Shown here: positions 42,140-50,936 of the stretch, in pieces
Numbering within the stretch: position 1 is the stretch's first letter
Layout of the letters: every line of letters begins with the position of its first letter
IMG/VR virus record: IMGVR_UViG_3300042508_000221
Location: 1-64,000 of that record
DNA from: a virus
Strand: one strand, 5' to 3'
Length of the DNA: 64,000 bases
The notes under the pieces: model-generated
Told to the model about the DNA's origin: nothing
Database searches by the model: none
The model's input: only the letters and a program-made list of their open reading frames with translations
Translations under genes and position numbers: made by a program

Positions 42140-42545
42140 ACAGATCAGTCAGATCGACCGCGAAATCGACGTGGCCGAGCTGACGGTGAAAGAACTGAAA
42201 AAGAAGCGGGATGTGCTCGCGAATCTGGCCGTCGAGGAGATGACGGCGGGGAGACTCGACGGAGTTCGGGTCGCCGGACGGAGTTGGCGAGTCGAGTGGG
42301 ATCACTCGATCAGCGCCACGGCCGAAAACAAGGATGCGGTCTTGGCTGCGGCACGGGCGGCAGGGATGGAGAAGCAGCTCATTGGCGTGAACACAAGCCA
42401 ATTGAAGTCTGTGCTCAAGGAGATGCACAAGGCAGCGGGAAAGGATGCCCGCGAGCCTTGGGCCGACGGCACGGCGTTCGCCGGCCTCGTCAGCGAGTTC
42501 GTTCGCCCCGTCCTGCGGCACCTCACGGTTGGAGGTGGCTCGTGA
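42087..42545 (+). CDS. Conserved phage protein with coiled-coil N-terminus
   Basis: 152 residues from ATG 42087 (AAGGAAG upstream). The N-terminal ISQIDREIDVAELTVKELKK coiled coil is followed by a SWRVEWDHSISATAENKDAV strand-helix unit and AAGMEKQLIGVNTSQLKSVL. Proteins of this pattern are common next to phage helicase genes and have no assigned role. It overlaps the helicase by 53 bases. Confidence 0.6.
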   Translation: MSSAIPTVQDSALSTALEQISQIDREIDVAELTVKELKKKRDVLANLAVEEMTAGRLDGVRVAGRSWRVEWDHSISATAENKDAVLAAARAAGMEKQLIGVNTSQLKSVLKEMHKAAGKDAREPWADGTAFAGLVSEFVRPVLRHLTVGGGS

Positions 42546-42829
42546 GCAACGTCATCTCGCGACGAGTTGAGTTCCTCCCCAGCGGCGGCACCTGCACCAC
42601 GATTGAGTGGGAGGGCGGATTCAAGGTCTCGACCTACACGATGCCGACGCCCGACGGGGGCGTCTTGATTCGGCAGAACCGTGGCCCTCGCTACTCCCCA
42701 GGCAGCAACGGCTACCAGCGGGCGATGCGGACGATCGACGCCCGCGTTGAAGGCGGCGTGATCACGGCTGACGAGGGGCGGCGGATGGAGGAGGACTGCA
42801 TCACGCGGCTCGACCGCGAGGGCTGGTGA
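42542..42829 (+). CDS. Hypothetical protein in the replication block
   Basis: 95 residues from a GTG overlapping the previous TGA. VEFLPSGGTCTTIEWEGGFK suggests a small beta sheet; the C-terminus is helical (ADEGRRMEEDCITRLDREGW). No family recognised. Confidence 0.5.
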   Translation: MSNVISRRVEFLPSGGTCTTIEWEGGFKVSTYTMPTPDGGVLIRQNRGPRYSPGSNGYQRAMRTIDARVEGGVITADEGRRMEEDCITRLDREGW

Positions 42830-42901
42830 CAAGCGTTGCCGTCTCGGCGTGTTGCCGGGGCGGTGTGTTGATGGATCGATGACAAGCTCTAGGAGAAAAC
42901 C

Positions 42902-43684
42902 ATGAGCACAGCAATTTCGACGAACCTGAAGACGATCGACTACCCCGCGCTCTCGCCGACCAGTCGGCAGGCGCGGATCATCCAGGCCAATCTGGAAGGC
43001 GAGCCGATGCGGGAGCAGGACTTGATCCGCGTCCCCACGCCGGCCGGTGGGGGTACGATGTGGAGCATCGACAATCAGGGCAACGTGGAGACGACCGAGG
43101 AGATCGTCGGCCTGCTCGTCGCCGAGGGTCGCCGCGGCACGCTCTGGCCGAAAGACGACCCGTCGGATATGCGTCCCGTGATCGTGACGCACGATCTGCT
43201 CGTCGGATACCGCGTCTCGGATGATCTCGGAGATTGTGATCCAAAGGCCCTGGAACGGTATCGTATCGGCGATAGGAAATATGACTGGGCGGCACTGTCT
43301 ACCGGCCCAGAGTTCGGTTGGGGTAGCGGCAAGGGCGGCGGACGCAGCCGGAAGGTCAAGGAAAACCGCGTGCTCGCCATCCTCCGCGAGGGCGAGACAT
43401 GGCCGATGCTTGTGACCGTCGGGCCGGGGTCGCTTGCGAACTGGCTGCCGTTCAGGAAGCGGATGCCCTCGTTCGTCTACGAGTGCGTCATCGGCCTGAA
43501 GCTCCAGAAGATCAAGAATGCTGGCGGCCAGCCTTACTCGCAGATCGTGCCGCGAATCGTCGGCACCGTCAGCGAGGAGCAGGGCGATGTCGCTCTGAGG
43601 GTCTACCACACGCCCCTGACGCAGATGTTCAACGCGCCGCCCGCCGGTGCCACCGTGAACGCTGCCGACCTGGGCGACGAGTAG
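42902..43684 (+). CDS. Hypothetical protein, possible single-stranded-DNA-binding role
   Basis: 260 residues, preceded by AGGAGAAAACC. No motif gives a firm function. It has MLVTVGPGSLANWLPFRKRM and YECVIGLKLQKIKNAGGQPY, a basic glycine patch (GWGSGKGGGRSRKVK) and an acidic end (NAADLGDE). Beta-rich middle, acidic tail and place between helicase and primase genes recall phage SSB-like proteins, but that is only context. Confidence 0.5.
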   Translation: MSTAISTNLKTIDYPALSPTSRQARIIQANLEGEPMREQDLIRVPTPAGGGTMWSIDNQGNVETTEEIVGLLVAEGRRGTLWPKDDPSDMRPVIVTHDLLVGYRVSDDLGDCDPKALERYRIGDRKYDWAALSTGPEFGWGSGKGGGRSRKVKENRVLAILREGETWPMLVTVGPGSLANWLPFRKRMPSFVYECVIGLKLQKIKNAGGQPYSQIVPRIVGTVSEEQGDVALRVYHTPLTQMFNAPPAGATVNAADLGDE

Positions 43685-43833
43685 TTCTTTGCCGTCGGGC
43701 CGGCGGCGAGACACGCCGGTCTCCATCGTCCCTGCGTGCCGGTCGCCTATGCCTCGGCGTGGCGTCGTAACCCGAGGAAGTCGTCGCAGCTCACCCGTGC
43801 CAACTCTCGCGGGCCTGTGATGGCGAATTTAAA

Positions 43834-43870
43834 CCCCGCGGGGCCGTCAGCTTTTGGCGGCTCCGCGGGG
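43834..43870 (+). terminator. Terminator-like hairpin after the 42902 gene
   Basis: A 13-bp stem (CCCCGCGGGGCCG with CGGCTCCGCGGGG, one G-U pair) with an 11-base loop, followed by GGTTCTTTG. It is in the 220-base gap 43685-43904 that otherwise holds nothing I can identify. The T-run is weak. Confidence 0.55.
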
Positions 43871-43904
43871 GGTTCTTTGCACAACAAACCAAAGGAGTGG
43901 ATCA

Positions 43905-44786
43905 ATGAGTTGGAAGGCGATATCGAGCGACAAGGAAAAGTATCAGGCGTATCTATGTAGTCGCGAGTGGTGCGCCAGACGCGAGGCCGTCAGGAAGCGA
44001 AGCGACGGCAAGTGCGAACGATGTCGCGTGAACGAGATGGATCACGTTCATCATCTGACATATGCCCGCAAATACGACGAGCCGCTGGATGACCTCCAGG
44101 CTCTCTGCAAGCAGTGCCATGAGTTTACGCACGGCAAGTGCGATTATGACCCTCGGGTCAACTCGCCGCTGTTTCTTGAGAGAGGAAAGCCAATCCGATC
44201 TGTCTATCTGGCAGGGAAAATCACTGGCGACGATTGGCGCGACGAGATAGTTGATGGCTGGAGCTACCAGAACCACTCTCCGTTTTATTATCAAGCAGTC
44301 GATTCTGACAGAGGCGACAAATGGGAAGTGGTTCCTCGCGCTGTTTCAGCGGCGTTTGGGTCTCGCCTTGATTACTTAGGGCCGTGGTGGTGCGATTTCG
44401 GTAGAGGCGGCGGTCACGGAGACTCTAATTGGTGCGGCGAGCCTCACGCATACACGCCCGTTGAATTTGATGATCACGGGGTCGGCGCGCTCCCGAGCGG
44501 AGCTGACCGAAGGCGTGCAATGTCGATCGTTCACAAAAACATCGACTCGGCGATCACTAAGTGCGACCTCCTGTTTGCTTGGATCAACTCAGACGACTGC
44601 TTCGGCACAATCTTTGAGATCGGATTGGCTGTCGCGCGAAGGAAGACAGTGGTCGTCGCAAGTCCGAAGGAATTCGATGATCACCAGATGTGGTTGTGCC
44701 AGCAGTTTGCGGCGACTCGCATTTTTGCGAATACGGCGGGAGAGGCGTGGAAGAAGCTCTGGAACCAAGTGGAGGCGAATGTATGA
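43905..44786 (+). CDS. HNH domain fused to a nucleoside 2-deoxyribosyltransferase-like domain
   Basis: 293 residues from ATG 43905 (AAAGGAG upstream). Residues about 20-80: CERCRVNEMDHVHHLTYARK and LCKQCHEFTH, an HNH-type zinc finger. Residues about 95-293: SVYLAGKITGDDWRDEIVDG, then KCDLLFAWINSDDCFGTIFE with the GTxxE glutamate of deoxyribosyltransferase-like enzymes. The second domain would cleave or transfer a base-deoxyribose bond. The gene is more AT-rich than its neighbours. It overlaps the primase gene by 4 bases. Confidence 0.7.
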   Translation: MSWKAISSDKEKYQAYLCSREWCARREAVRKRSDGKCERCRVNEMDHVHHLTYARKYDEPLDDLQALCKQCHEFTHGKCDYDPRVNSPLFLERGKPIRSVYLAGKITGDDWRDEIVDGWSYQNHSPFYYQAVDSDRGDKWEVVPRAVSAAFGSRLDYLGPWWCDFGRGGGHGDSNWCGEPHAYTPVEFDDHGVGALPSGADRRRAMSIVHKNIDSAITKCDLLFAWINSDDCFGTIFEIGLAVARRKTVVVASPKEFDDHQMWLCQQFAATRIFANTAGEAWKKLWNQVEANV

Positions 44787-46540
44787 ACGACATATTCAAA
44801 GCAGCAGCAGGATACGCCGCCAATCAAGGCTGGCCGATGGTGCAGAACTGGGGCATGCGAGAAGACGGCGGGTGCATGTGCCATCGCCGCAAGTCATGCG
44901 CCACCCCAGGGAAGCACCCCATCCACGATGACTGGCTTCTTCATGTCACAACAGACGAAGACGTGATTGCGTCGTGGTTCGAGGATGACGCGATGTTCAA
45001 CATCGGCCTCCCCCTCGGCCCGTCCAGCGGTGTGATCGATACCGAATGGGACGACGAGAAGTCTTTTGCCACGGCGAAGAGGTTTGGCCTGCTCAACATC
45101 CCGACCCCCGGCTTCGTCTCCTCTCGTGGCGGTCACAGGCTCTGGAAGATGGACAAGCGTCTGATCGACATCTCGAAGGGCGTCAAGAAGATCGACGGAC
45201 TGGAGGTGCGGTTCGGTGGTGGCGGCAAGATGACGCAGTCCATCATCCCGCCCAGCGTGCATCACACGGGCAAGAAGTATGCGTGGGAGCCCGGTAGATC
45301 GCCGGATGAGGTCGAGCTGGCGACGATGCCAGAAGCTCTTGTGCTCGCGGTCATCGCCGCATGCGGTGGCGAAGGGGGGGAAGGCGAGATCACCAAAAAC
45401 ACGATCTACGAGCGGATCATTCAGGAGGGCGAGCGGAATGATGCTCTCGTCGCCTGGATTTCGTCAGAGATCATGCGGATGAGAGACCCACACGACCCCG
45501 TCGAGCAGCAGAACGTGCTGATGATCTGCCGGTCGCTCAACCAAACGCGGCTCGCAGACCCCCTAAAAGACCCGCAGGTCGTCTCAATCTGGCAGGGGCA
45601 GCTCCGCTGGGGCATGAAGGCTAGGGCGTCTGGGGCCACCAAGATCGCCAGCACCGACAAGGATGCCGACGAGAAGGTTCGCGAGATGAAGGCGAAGAGT
45701 CCACATACCGCCAGCGGTCTGGAAATCCGCAGCGGCGAGTGGTTCCCGGGTCTGTGGCGGCTCACAGTCGTTCACTCCGACCCCAAGGAGTTTCGCCTGG
45801 GCGTGCCCCTGCCTGGGGCCACCCAAGATGACGAAGAAGACGAGAAGATGCGGGTCTTCGTCTCGCTGACCAGCGCCGACTGGTCTAGCCCCATCGCCGT
45901 CGCCAGGAAGGTGCTCGAGGCCACAGGCACGATCGACGTGACCGACCCGAACCCCAAGGAGTGGGCCAAAATCTGGAACGGCTACTCCTACAAGCCCGAG
46001 GGGGAGAAGAAGACGGTCAAGGTGCGCGGCCTCAAGGTCAAGTTGATGGATGACCGCGACGAGGAGTGGCCGCCGGCCGAGCAGCAGCGGTATGCGGTCG
46101 TGGCTGGGTGGCTGCTAGACGGCTTGTCGAACATCGCCAAGCCGGAGCCGGACATGGACGACTCCATGCCCCACCCGTCGGGCAGGCCATGCTGGGTGCG
46201 GTCTGGCGACGGCACCTACGAACTCTACTTCTCGTGGACTCGCGTATTCGAGGACATCCAGAAGACGAGGAAGGTCAGGCTCAACGAGGGCGACATGGTG
46301 GCCCTGAAGAGGCGGATGCTGGCAGCCGCGGAAGAGAACGAGTTCAAGATCGAACGGGTGCGGACGGAGACCGGAGTCAGGCGGCGCTACGTCGTCTGGA
46401 CGCAAGCCCATATTGCCCATCTTGAAAACATTGCCCATCCTGACGGCATTCTTGGCCCAAAAGCCCTTATATATAGGGGCCAAATTGATTTTCAGGAACC
46501 AATTGTAGACGCGGGAAAGCTGGTTTGTGGGCCAGCGTGA
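44783..46540 (+). CDS. Bifunctional primase-polymerase (PrimPol)
   Basis: 585 residues. The N-terminal PrimPol domain has CATPGKHPIHDDW, NIGLPLGPSSGVIDTEWDDE (acidic metal ligands), FVSSRGGHRLW and IIPPSVHHTGKKYAWEP, the order of PF09250 proteins. The remainder contains no Walker motif, so a helicase domain is absent. It would lay primers and perhaps extend them. The last 45 residues have a simpler composition and an AT-rich DNA stretch (46435-46500). Confidence 0.82.
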   Translation: MNDIFKAAAGYAANQGWPMVQNWGMREDGGCMCHRRKSCATPGKHPIHDDWLLHVTTDEDVIASWFEDDAMFNIGLPLGPSSGVIDTEWDDEKSFATAKRFGLLNIPTPGFVSSRGGHRLWKMDKRLIDISKGVKKIDGLEVRFGGGGKMTQSIIPPSVHHTGKKYAWEPGRSPDEVELATMPEALVLAVIAACGGEGGEGEITKNTIYERIIQEGERNDALVAWISSEIMRMRDPHDPVEQQNVLMICRSLNQTRLADPLKDPQVVSIWQGQLRWGMKARASGATKIASTDKDADEKVREMKAKSPHTASGLEIRSGEWFPGLWRLTVVHSDPKEFRLGVPLPGATQDDEEDEKMRVFVSLTSADWSSPIAVARKVLEATGTIDVTDPNPKEWAKIWNGYSYKPEGEKKTVKVRGLKVKLMDDRDEEWPPAEQQRYAVVAGWLLDGLSNIAKPEPDMDDSMPHPSGRPCWVRSGDGTYELYFSWTRVFEDIQKTRKVRLNEGDMVALKRRMLAAAEENEFKIERVRTETGVRRRYVVWTQAHIAHLENIAHPDGILGPKALIYRGQIDFQEPIVDAGKLVCGPA

Positions 46541-46547
46541 CGTAAGT

Positions 46548-46566
46548 GGCTACTGACTAACACTTT
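46548..46566 (+). promoter_or_regulatory. Recurrent GGCTACT motif copy
   Basis: GGCTACTGACTAACACTTT, preceded by GTGACG (46538-46543), in the gap between primase and helicase genes. Its right half repeats the copy at 12324-12342 almost base for base. Confidence 0.5.
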
Positions 46567-46618
46567 AGGGTGGACCGAAAACCCGCCCACAAAACCCCAA
46601 GGAAGGAAAAGCGGTCCA

Positions 46619-48262
46619 ATGCAAGTTGCAAGGCTCATCGGTGGTGCTGGAACAGGGAAGACAACGGAGTTACTCGGGATCATGAAGTCGGTGCTCGAGC
46701 AGATCGGCGACACGCCGTCTGCCATCGGGTTTGCCAGCTTCACGACGGCGGCCCGCGAGGAGATGGTGAACCGGGCGGCAGCGGCGTTTGACTGCCACCC
46801 CTCCATGCTGGACAAGCATGGCTGGTTTCGGACGGTGCATTCGACGTGCTTCAAGATGCTCGACCTGAAGACCGAGCAGATGCTCACCAGGGACGACAAG
46901 GCGTCGAAATGGATCGCCGACCGGCTCCGCGTCTCGGTCTCGTGGAAGAAGGTCGGGGATAGCGGGTACGCGGCCTGTGTGGGCGACGACGAGGCGGCTG
47001 CCTCCCTGACGCTCTGGGACATCGCCAGAAGCCGTATCGTGCCTTTGGCCTCTGTTCACGCCGAGAAGTCCCATGCGGGGCTGGACGTGCCTCCTATCGC
47101 CACCGTGAGGCATTTCATCAGGAAGTACGAGGATGCCAAGCGGATCGACGGCAAATCCGACTTCGTGGACATCCTCGGCCGGTATGCCGGAGTGAGGTTC
47201 CCTTTGGAGGGGCCGGAGGAAATGGAGCCGGAGGGTGATTTGCCAGAGGGCGTGCAGGCGTGGGTATTCGATGAGGCTCAGGACTCGTCAGCACTGGTCG
47301 ATCGCGTCTGCCGGCGGTTGGCGTATGGGCGGGGGGTCAAGTGGACGTACCTAGCCGCGGACCCTTTTCAGTCGGTCTTCGGCTTCGGCGGCGCAGACTA
47401 CAACAACTTCCTGTCGTGGAACGTCGACAAGGAGCGGACGATGCCGCAGTCCTGGCGGTGCCCAAAGCCCGTAATGGAGCTTGGCGAGCGGTGCTTGCGG
47501 CGGATGCACAAGGGATACTTCGACCGGAAGATCGCCCCTGCATCCCACGACGGGTGCGTCATCCGCGAGGCGTCCGTCGAGCGGGCGCTGAGTCAGGTCG
47601 ATGGTAGCCGCTCGACACTGGTGCTAGCTCGCTGCAACTACTCGCTGGCGAAGTTCTCCCAGGTGCTCGAGTCTAGGCGGATTCCTCACGCCGGCATCAA
47701 CGACAAGGACGACACAAAGGGGCTGGTGGCCTACAACGCCTACTGGAAGCTTCAACACGGCCAGGGCATTGGAGGGCATGAGTGGAAGGCGGCCATCGAG
47801 CTGACGCCCGTAAAGGCTACTGGTGACGCCATCTTTCTGCGGCGGGGCGCGAAGTCGGCCTGGAGCAAGGGTGCCAGGGACGACGTTGACTTCATCGCGG
47901 CCGACGAAATCGCCGACCTCGGCGGCGTGACTCCGGCCCTGATGGAGCTGATCCAGTCTGGCGGATGGGCGTCCCTGCTGGACGGCGGGAAGAAGTGGTA
48001 CGACTCTGCAAAGAGGCACGGGCCGGCGACCGCGACGAAGCCGAATGTTCGTCTGTCGACCATTCACGGGGCCAAGGGGATGGAGGCCCAAGACGTGATC
48101 CTGGCGACCGAGACGGCCGCCCGCGTCGAGCAGGAGCGAGAACTTGACCCACGGTGCCACGACGAGGAGTGCCGGCTTGAGTACGTCGGCGTCACTCGGG
48201 CAAAAGAACGGCTGATTGTGTGCGAATCTGACGAACCCTACGCAATGGAGCTGCCACGCTGA
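46619..48262 (+). CDS. UvrD/Rep-type superfamily 1 helicase
   Basis: 547 residues. Motif I GGAGTGKTTEL, motif Ia FASFTTAAREEM, motif II VFDEAQDSS, motif III YLAADPFQSVFGF, motif IV PQSWRCPKPV, motif V STIHGAKGMEAQDV and motif VI YVGVTRAKERL. A 3'-5' DNA helicase for replication or recombination. It overlaps the next ATG by one base. Confidence 0.9.
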   Translation: MQVARLIGGAGTGKTTELLGIMKSVLEQIGDTPSAIGFASFTTAAREEMVNRAAAAFDCHPSMLDKHGWFRTVHSTCFKMLDLKTEQMLTRDDKASKWIADRLRVSVSWKKVGDSGYAACVGDDEAAASLTLWDIARSRIVPLASVHAEKSHAGLDVPPIATVRHFIRKYEDAKRIDGKSDFVDILGRYAGVRFPLEGPEEMEPEGDLPEGVQAWVFDEAQDSSALVDRVCRRLAYGRGVKWTYLAADPFQSVFGFGGADYNNFLSWNVDKERTMPQSWRCPKPVMELGERCLRRMHKGYFDRKIAPASHDGCVIREASVERALSQVDGSRSTLVLARCNYSLAKFSQVLESRRIPHAGINDKDDTKGLVAYNAYWKLQHGQGIGGHEWKAAIELTPVKATGDAIFLRRGAKSAWSKGARDDVDFIAADEIADLGGVTPALMELIQSGGWASLLDGGKKWYDSAKRHGPATATKPNVRLSTIHGAKGMEAQDVILATETAARVEQERELDPRCHDEECRLEYVGVTRAKERLIVCESDEPYAMELPR

Positions 48263-48738
48263 TGGACACGCTTTTCGATGTATCTCCCGACGAACCTGTT
48301 CGGTCTAAAGGGAAACGCCTTACTCGCGCGCAGCCTGTTGCTCCCTTACAAGAACCAGAAAAGCCGGTTCTTTTTAGGGCATTCCAGCAGGACAGAGCGA
48401 TCCTGCCCATCGGCATGATCGATCACACCTACGACTGCGCCGACGCCGCCTGCGGCACGCAGCTCCACGACATCCTCCACGAGGATGGCGGCGAGTGGTA
48501 TCTGTCGTGCGTGTTCTGCCATACCGGCCAGTGGGTAAAGGCGATCAAGGGTCACCTGAAGCCAAAGGAACGTGAGTTCGTGCTGCGAGACGGCCGCTTC
48601 GCCGGCCTCACGCTGCCCGAGGTGGAGAAGCAGCCGCGTGGCCTTGACTACCTGAAGTGGGCGGCCGAGAGCCATCCGCGACCGACTGTCAGGGCCGAGT
48701 GCCAAAGACATCTAGACAAGACATCTGGTGTTCGTTAG
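48262..48738 (+). CDS. Zinc-finger protein with exonuclease-X-like C-terminal tail
   Basis: 158 residues. HTYDCADAACGTQLHDILHE and WYLSCVFCHTGQWV supply C/H zinc ligands. The C-terminus FVLRDGRFAGLTLPEVEKQP followed by DYLKWAAE resembles the small F.GK..G..L.E......YL.W module found at the end of exonuclease X-like proteins. It sits directly after the helicase and may act with it. Confidence 0.55.
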   Translation: MDTLFDVSPDEPVRSKGKRLTRAQPVAPLQEPEKPVLFRAFQQDRAILPIGMIDHTYDCADAACGTQLHDILHEDGGEWYLSCVFCHTGQWVKAIKGHLKPKEREFVLRDGRFAGLTLPEVEKQPRGLDYLKWAAESHPRPTVRAECQRHLDKTSGVR

Positions 48739-48756
48739 GCTACTGACACCCACATC
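48738..48756 (+). promoter_or_regulatory. Recurrent GGCTACT motif copy
   Basis: GGCTACTGACACCCACATC directly follows the stop of the previous gene (TTAGGCT) and precedes the next gene. Confidence 0.45.
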
Positions 48757-48774
48757 GGAATGGAGTCCGCGGTT

Positions 48775-49125
48775 ATGTATGGCGCATCTACACGCTTCCG
48801 AAAGCACTCTGCCTCGTGCGACACGGTGGAGGTGTCGCTATACATGGCCGGCGACATCGAGCACGCAAAACAAGTCATCAGGTTGTATTGCAAGAACAAC
48901 CCGACGTGCGTGACCGTGACGCCGACGACGTTCATCTACCGCGGCGGCGAAGAGGCCGGTTTTGTTGTGGGGTTCCGCAACTATCCGAGGTTTCCGACCG
49001 ACTTGGCCGCGCTTGAGGCTCACGCCGCGCCTCTTGCAGACGAGCTGCGAGAACAGCTTGGGCAGGACTCGCACATGATCGTAACGGCCACAAGTACGAC
49101 GTGGAGCACCAACCGCGATGCCTGA
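48775..49125 (+). CDS. Hypothetical protein
   Basis: 116 residues from ATG 48775, chosen because GGAG lies about 9 bases before it; ATG 48760 is the alternative. VEVSLYMAGDIEHAKQVIRL is an alpha/beta stretch, then VTPTTFIYRGGEEAGFVVGF. No known family. It overlaps the next gene by 8 bases and may belong functionally with it. Confidence 0.5.
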   Translation: MYGASTRFRKHSASCDTVEVSLYMAGDIEHAKQVIRLYCKNNPTCVTVTPTTFIYRGGEEAGFVVGFRNYPRFPTDLAALEAHAAPLADELREQLGQDSHMIVTATSTTWSTNRDA

Positions 49126-49966
49126 GTATCATTTTCTCAACCTGGGTGCGGGCGTTCAATCAACTGCTCTGTACCTCATGAGCATCGACGGTAGTGAGCC
49201 AGAAGTGCCGAAGTTTGATGCCGCGATCTTTGCCGATGTGCAGGAGGAGCCAGATGAGGTCTACACACACCTCGAGCACCTCAAGACGCTCGGAGGCCCG
49301 CCGATCATCGTGACCACTGCGGGCAAGCTTGGTGACGCACTGGATCACAAAGGAAGCGGAAAAACAGGGCACTACACAGCAATCCCGTCTTACACGCTCA
49401 ACCCGACAACTGGCAGCAGGGGGATCATCCAGCGTCAATGCACCGCCGACTTCAAGGTGAAGCCGATTGAACGCACCATTCGCGAGGAATGCGGAGGTCA
49501 GTTTGGTAAGCCCCTGCCGAAAGGCGTCGTTGTTCACCAGTACATGGGCCTATCTTTTGACGAGCCGAAGCGAGTGATCCGAGTTAAGCAGCGGTTCCTC
49601 GCCAAGCCAGCAAGCTGGCAAGTTCATTTCCCTCTTTGGGAAATGCAGATGACGCGATCCGACTGCGTGGCGTACCTAAATTCAAGGATAACCTATGAGG
49701 TGCCACGATCTGCTTGCGTGTTTTGCCCTTTCAAGGCGGACTCGGAGTGGCGCAGGCTCAAGGAAGAAGACCCGAAGGGCTGGGAGCGGGCGGTGCATAT
49801 CGACAAGGTGTGCCGCACTGGGAATGGTCTAGATTCCCATCGGTATCTGCACAAGGCGTGCGTGCCGCTTGATCAAGTTGACCTGCGGCCTGCCGACGAG
49901 AAGAGCGGCCAGAAGCACCTGTTCAGCGGGTTTCAAGACGAGTGCGAAGGCTACTGTGGCAATTAG
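49118..49966 (+). CDS. PAPS-reductase-like ATP pyrophosphatase, copy 1
   Basis: 282 residues. The ATP loop is LNLGAGVQSTALYL (a SGGxDS-type PP-loop variant), then AIFADVQEEPDEVY. Cysteines that may bind metal: RQCTADFK, SACVFCPFKA and FQDECEGYCG. Such enzymes adenylate a substrate (alpha-hydrolase fold); QueC, ThiI and DndC share this fold. A close paralogue follows at 50021. Their place before queD-queE-dpdA suggests a base-modification step. Confidence 0.75.
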   Translation: MPEYHFLNLGAGVQSTALYLMSIDGSEPEVPKFDAAIFADVQEEPDEVYTHLEHLKTLGGPPIIVTTAGKLGDALDHKGSGKTGHYTAIPSYTLNPTTGSRGIIQRQCTADFKVKPIERTIREECGGQFGKPLPKGVVVHQYMGLSFDEPKRVIRVKQRFLAKPASWQVHFPLWEMQMTRSDCVAYLNSRITYEVPRSACVFCPFKADSEWRRLKEEDPKGWERAVHIDKVCRTGNGLDSHRYLHKACVPLDQVDLRPADEKSGQKHLFSGFQDECEGYCGN

Positions 49967-49984
49967 GCTACTGGCCGACACTCA
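49966..49984 (+). promoter_or_regulatory. Recurrent GGCTACT motif copy
   Basis: GGCTACTGGCCGACACTCA directly after the copy 1 stop codon, 37 bases before the copy 2 gene. Confidence 0.45.
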
Positions 49985-50020
49985 CAAAGGATCGCCGCCG
50001 AAGAAGCCAAGCGAAAACCT

Positions 50021-50872
50021 ATGAAAAAGCGAATCCTAAACCTCGGAGCTGGCGTCCAGTCGACGGCTCTGTACCTGATGGCGATGGACGGCGAGATCGA
50101 GCCGTTTGACGTGGCGATATTCGCCGACACCCAGGAGGAGCCGGCTGATGTTTATCAGCACTTGGCTTGGATGGAATCACTGGGCGGCCCCACGATTTTG
50201 AAAGCGTCGGCTGGAAGCCTTGGTGACTGCCTGCTTGCCGGCAGCGATGCCCGCGGCAATATGAGGCGAGACGGTTCGCACTTCTCTTCAATTCCCGCCT
50301 ACGTCATGGACGGAGACAAGAAAAAAGGCATCGGCCAGCGGCAATGCACGAAGGAGTTTAAGGTCGATGTCGTCGAGAGGGTTATCCGCCGTCAGATATT
50401 CGGCGTAGAGCCGGGGCGACCGCTGCCGAAAGACTCCGTCTGCGTTCAGCTAATGGGGCTGTCTTTCGACGAGCCGAAAAGAGTAATCCGCGTCAAGCAG
50501 CGGTACTCTGCGAGGCCGAAGCAGTGGCTGGTTGAGTTCCCGCTATTTGACCTTGAGATGTCGCGAGGCGACTGCGTGTCTTACCTGAAGGACAGGGTTC
50601 CGCACAAAGTGCCACGGTCGGCGTGCGTCTTCTGCCCGTACAAGACCAACAAGGAATGGCTTGAACTAAAAGAGACAGACCCAGTCTCGTGGGCCAGGGC
50701 CGTGCAGATCGACGAGGGCGTCCGCGGCGACGGGTCTCGCGGCCTGAACTTCCTTCACCGCTCGTACCAGCCCCTGGCTGTTGTCGACCTGCGATCCGAG
50801 GAAGAAAAGTCTGGTCAGAGGTCTTTGTTCTCGAATTTCAACGACGAGTGCGAAGGCATGTGCGGCGTATAG
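50021..50872 (+). CDS. PAPS-reductase-like ATP pyrophosphatase, copy 2
   Basis: 283 residues, clearly paralogous to the gene at 49118: LNLGAGVQSTALYLMAMDGE, IFADTQEEPADVY, RQCTKEFK, LSFDEPKRVIRVKQR, SACVFCPYKT and FNDECEGMCG are all kept. The two differ most in the stretch before RQC and near residue 225. Retention of both with all motifs implies distinct substrates or a heteromeric enzyme. Confidence 0.75.
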   Translation: MKKRILNLGAGVQSTALYLMAMDGEIEPFDVAIFADTQEEPADVYQHLAWMESLGGPTILKASAGSLGDCLLAGSDARGNMRRDGSHFSSIPAYVMDGDKKKGIGQRQCTKEFKVDVVERVIRRQIFGVEPGRPLPKDSVCVQLMGLSFDEPKRVIRVKQRYSARPKQWLVEFPLFDLEMSRGDCVSYLKDRVPHKVPRSACVFCPYKTNKEWLELKETDPVSWARAVQIDEGVRGDGSRGLNFLHRSYQPLAVVDLRSEEEKSGQRSLFSNFNDECEGMCGV

Positions 50873-50890
50873 GCTACTGGACGATACTCC
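50872..50890 (+). promoter_or_regulatory. Recurrent GGCTACT motif copy before csrA
   Basis: GGCTACTGGACGATACTCC overlaps the copy 2 stop codon (TATAGGCT) and lies 46 bases before csrA. It would be the start of the csrA-queD-queE-dpdA unit. Confidence 0.45.
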
Positions 50891-50936
50891 CGGCGTAGTT
50901 TAGATTCTCCCCGCACACAACGGAAAGGATTCCCGT

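Noticed and set aside
43736-43960. A small gene spanning the hairpin at 43834-43870
   Set aside because: The frame runs through a terminator-like stem and into the next gene, lacks a ribosome site and has biased composition.
49118-50872. Phosphorothioate (Dnd) DNA modification by a DndC-like pair
   Set aside because: No DndA, DndD or DndE partner is present, and deazaguanine genes follow directly, so Dnd is less likely.
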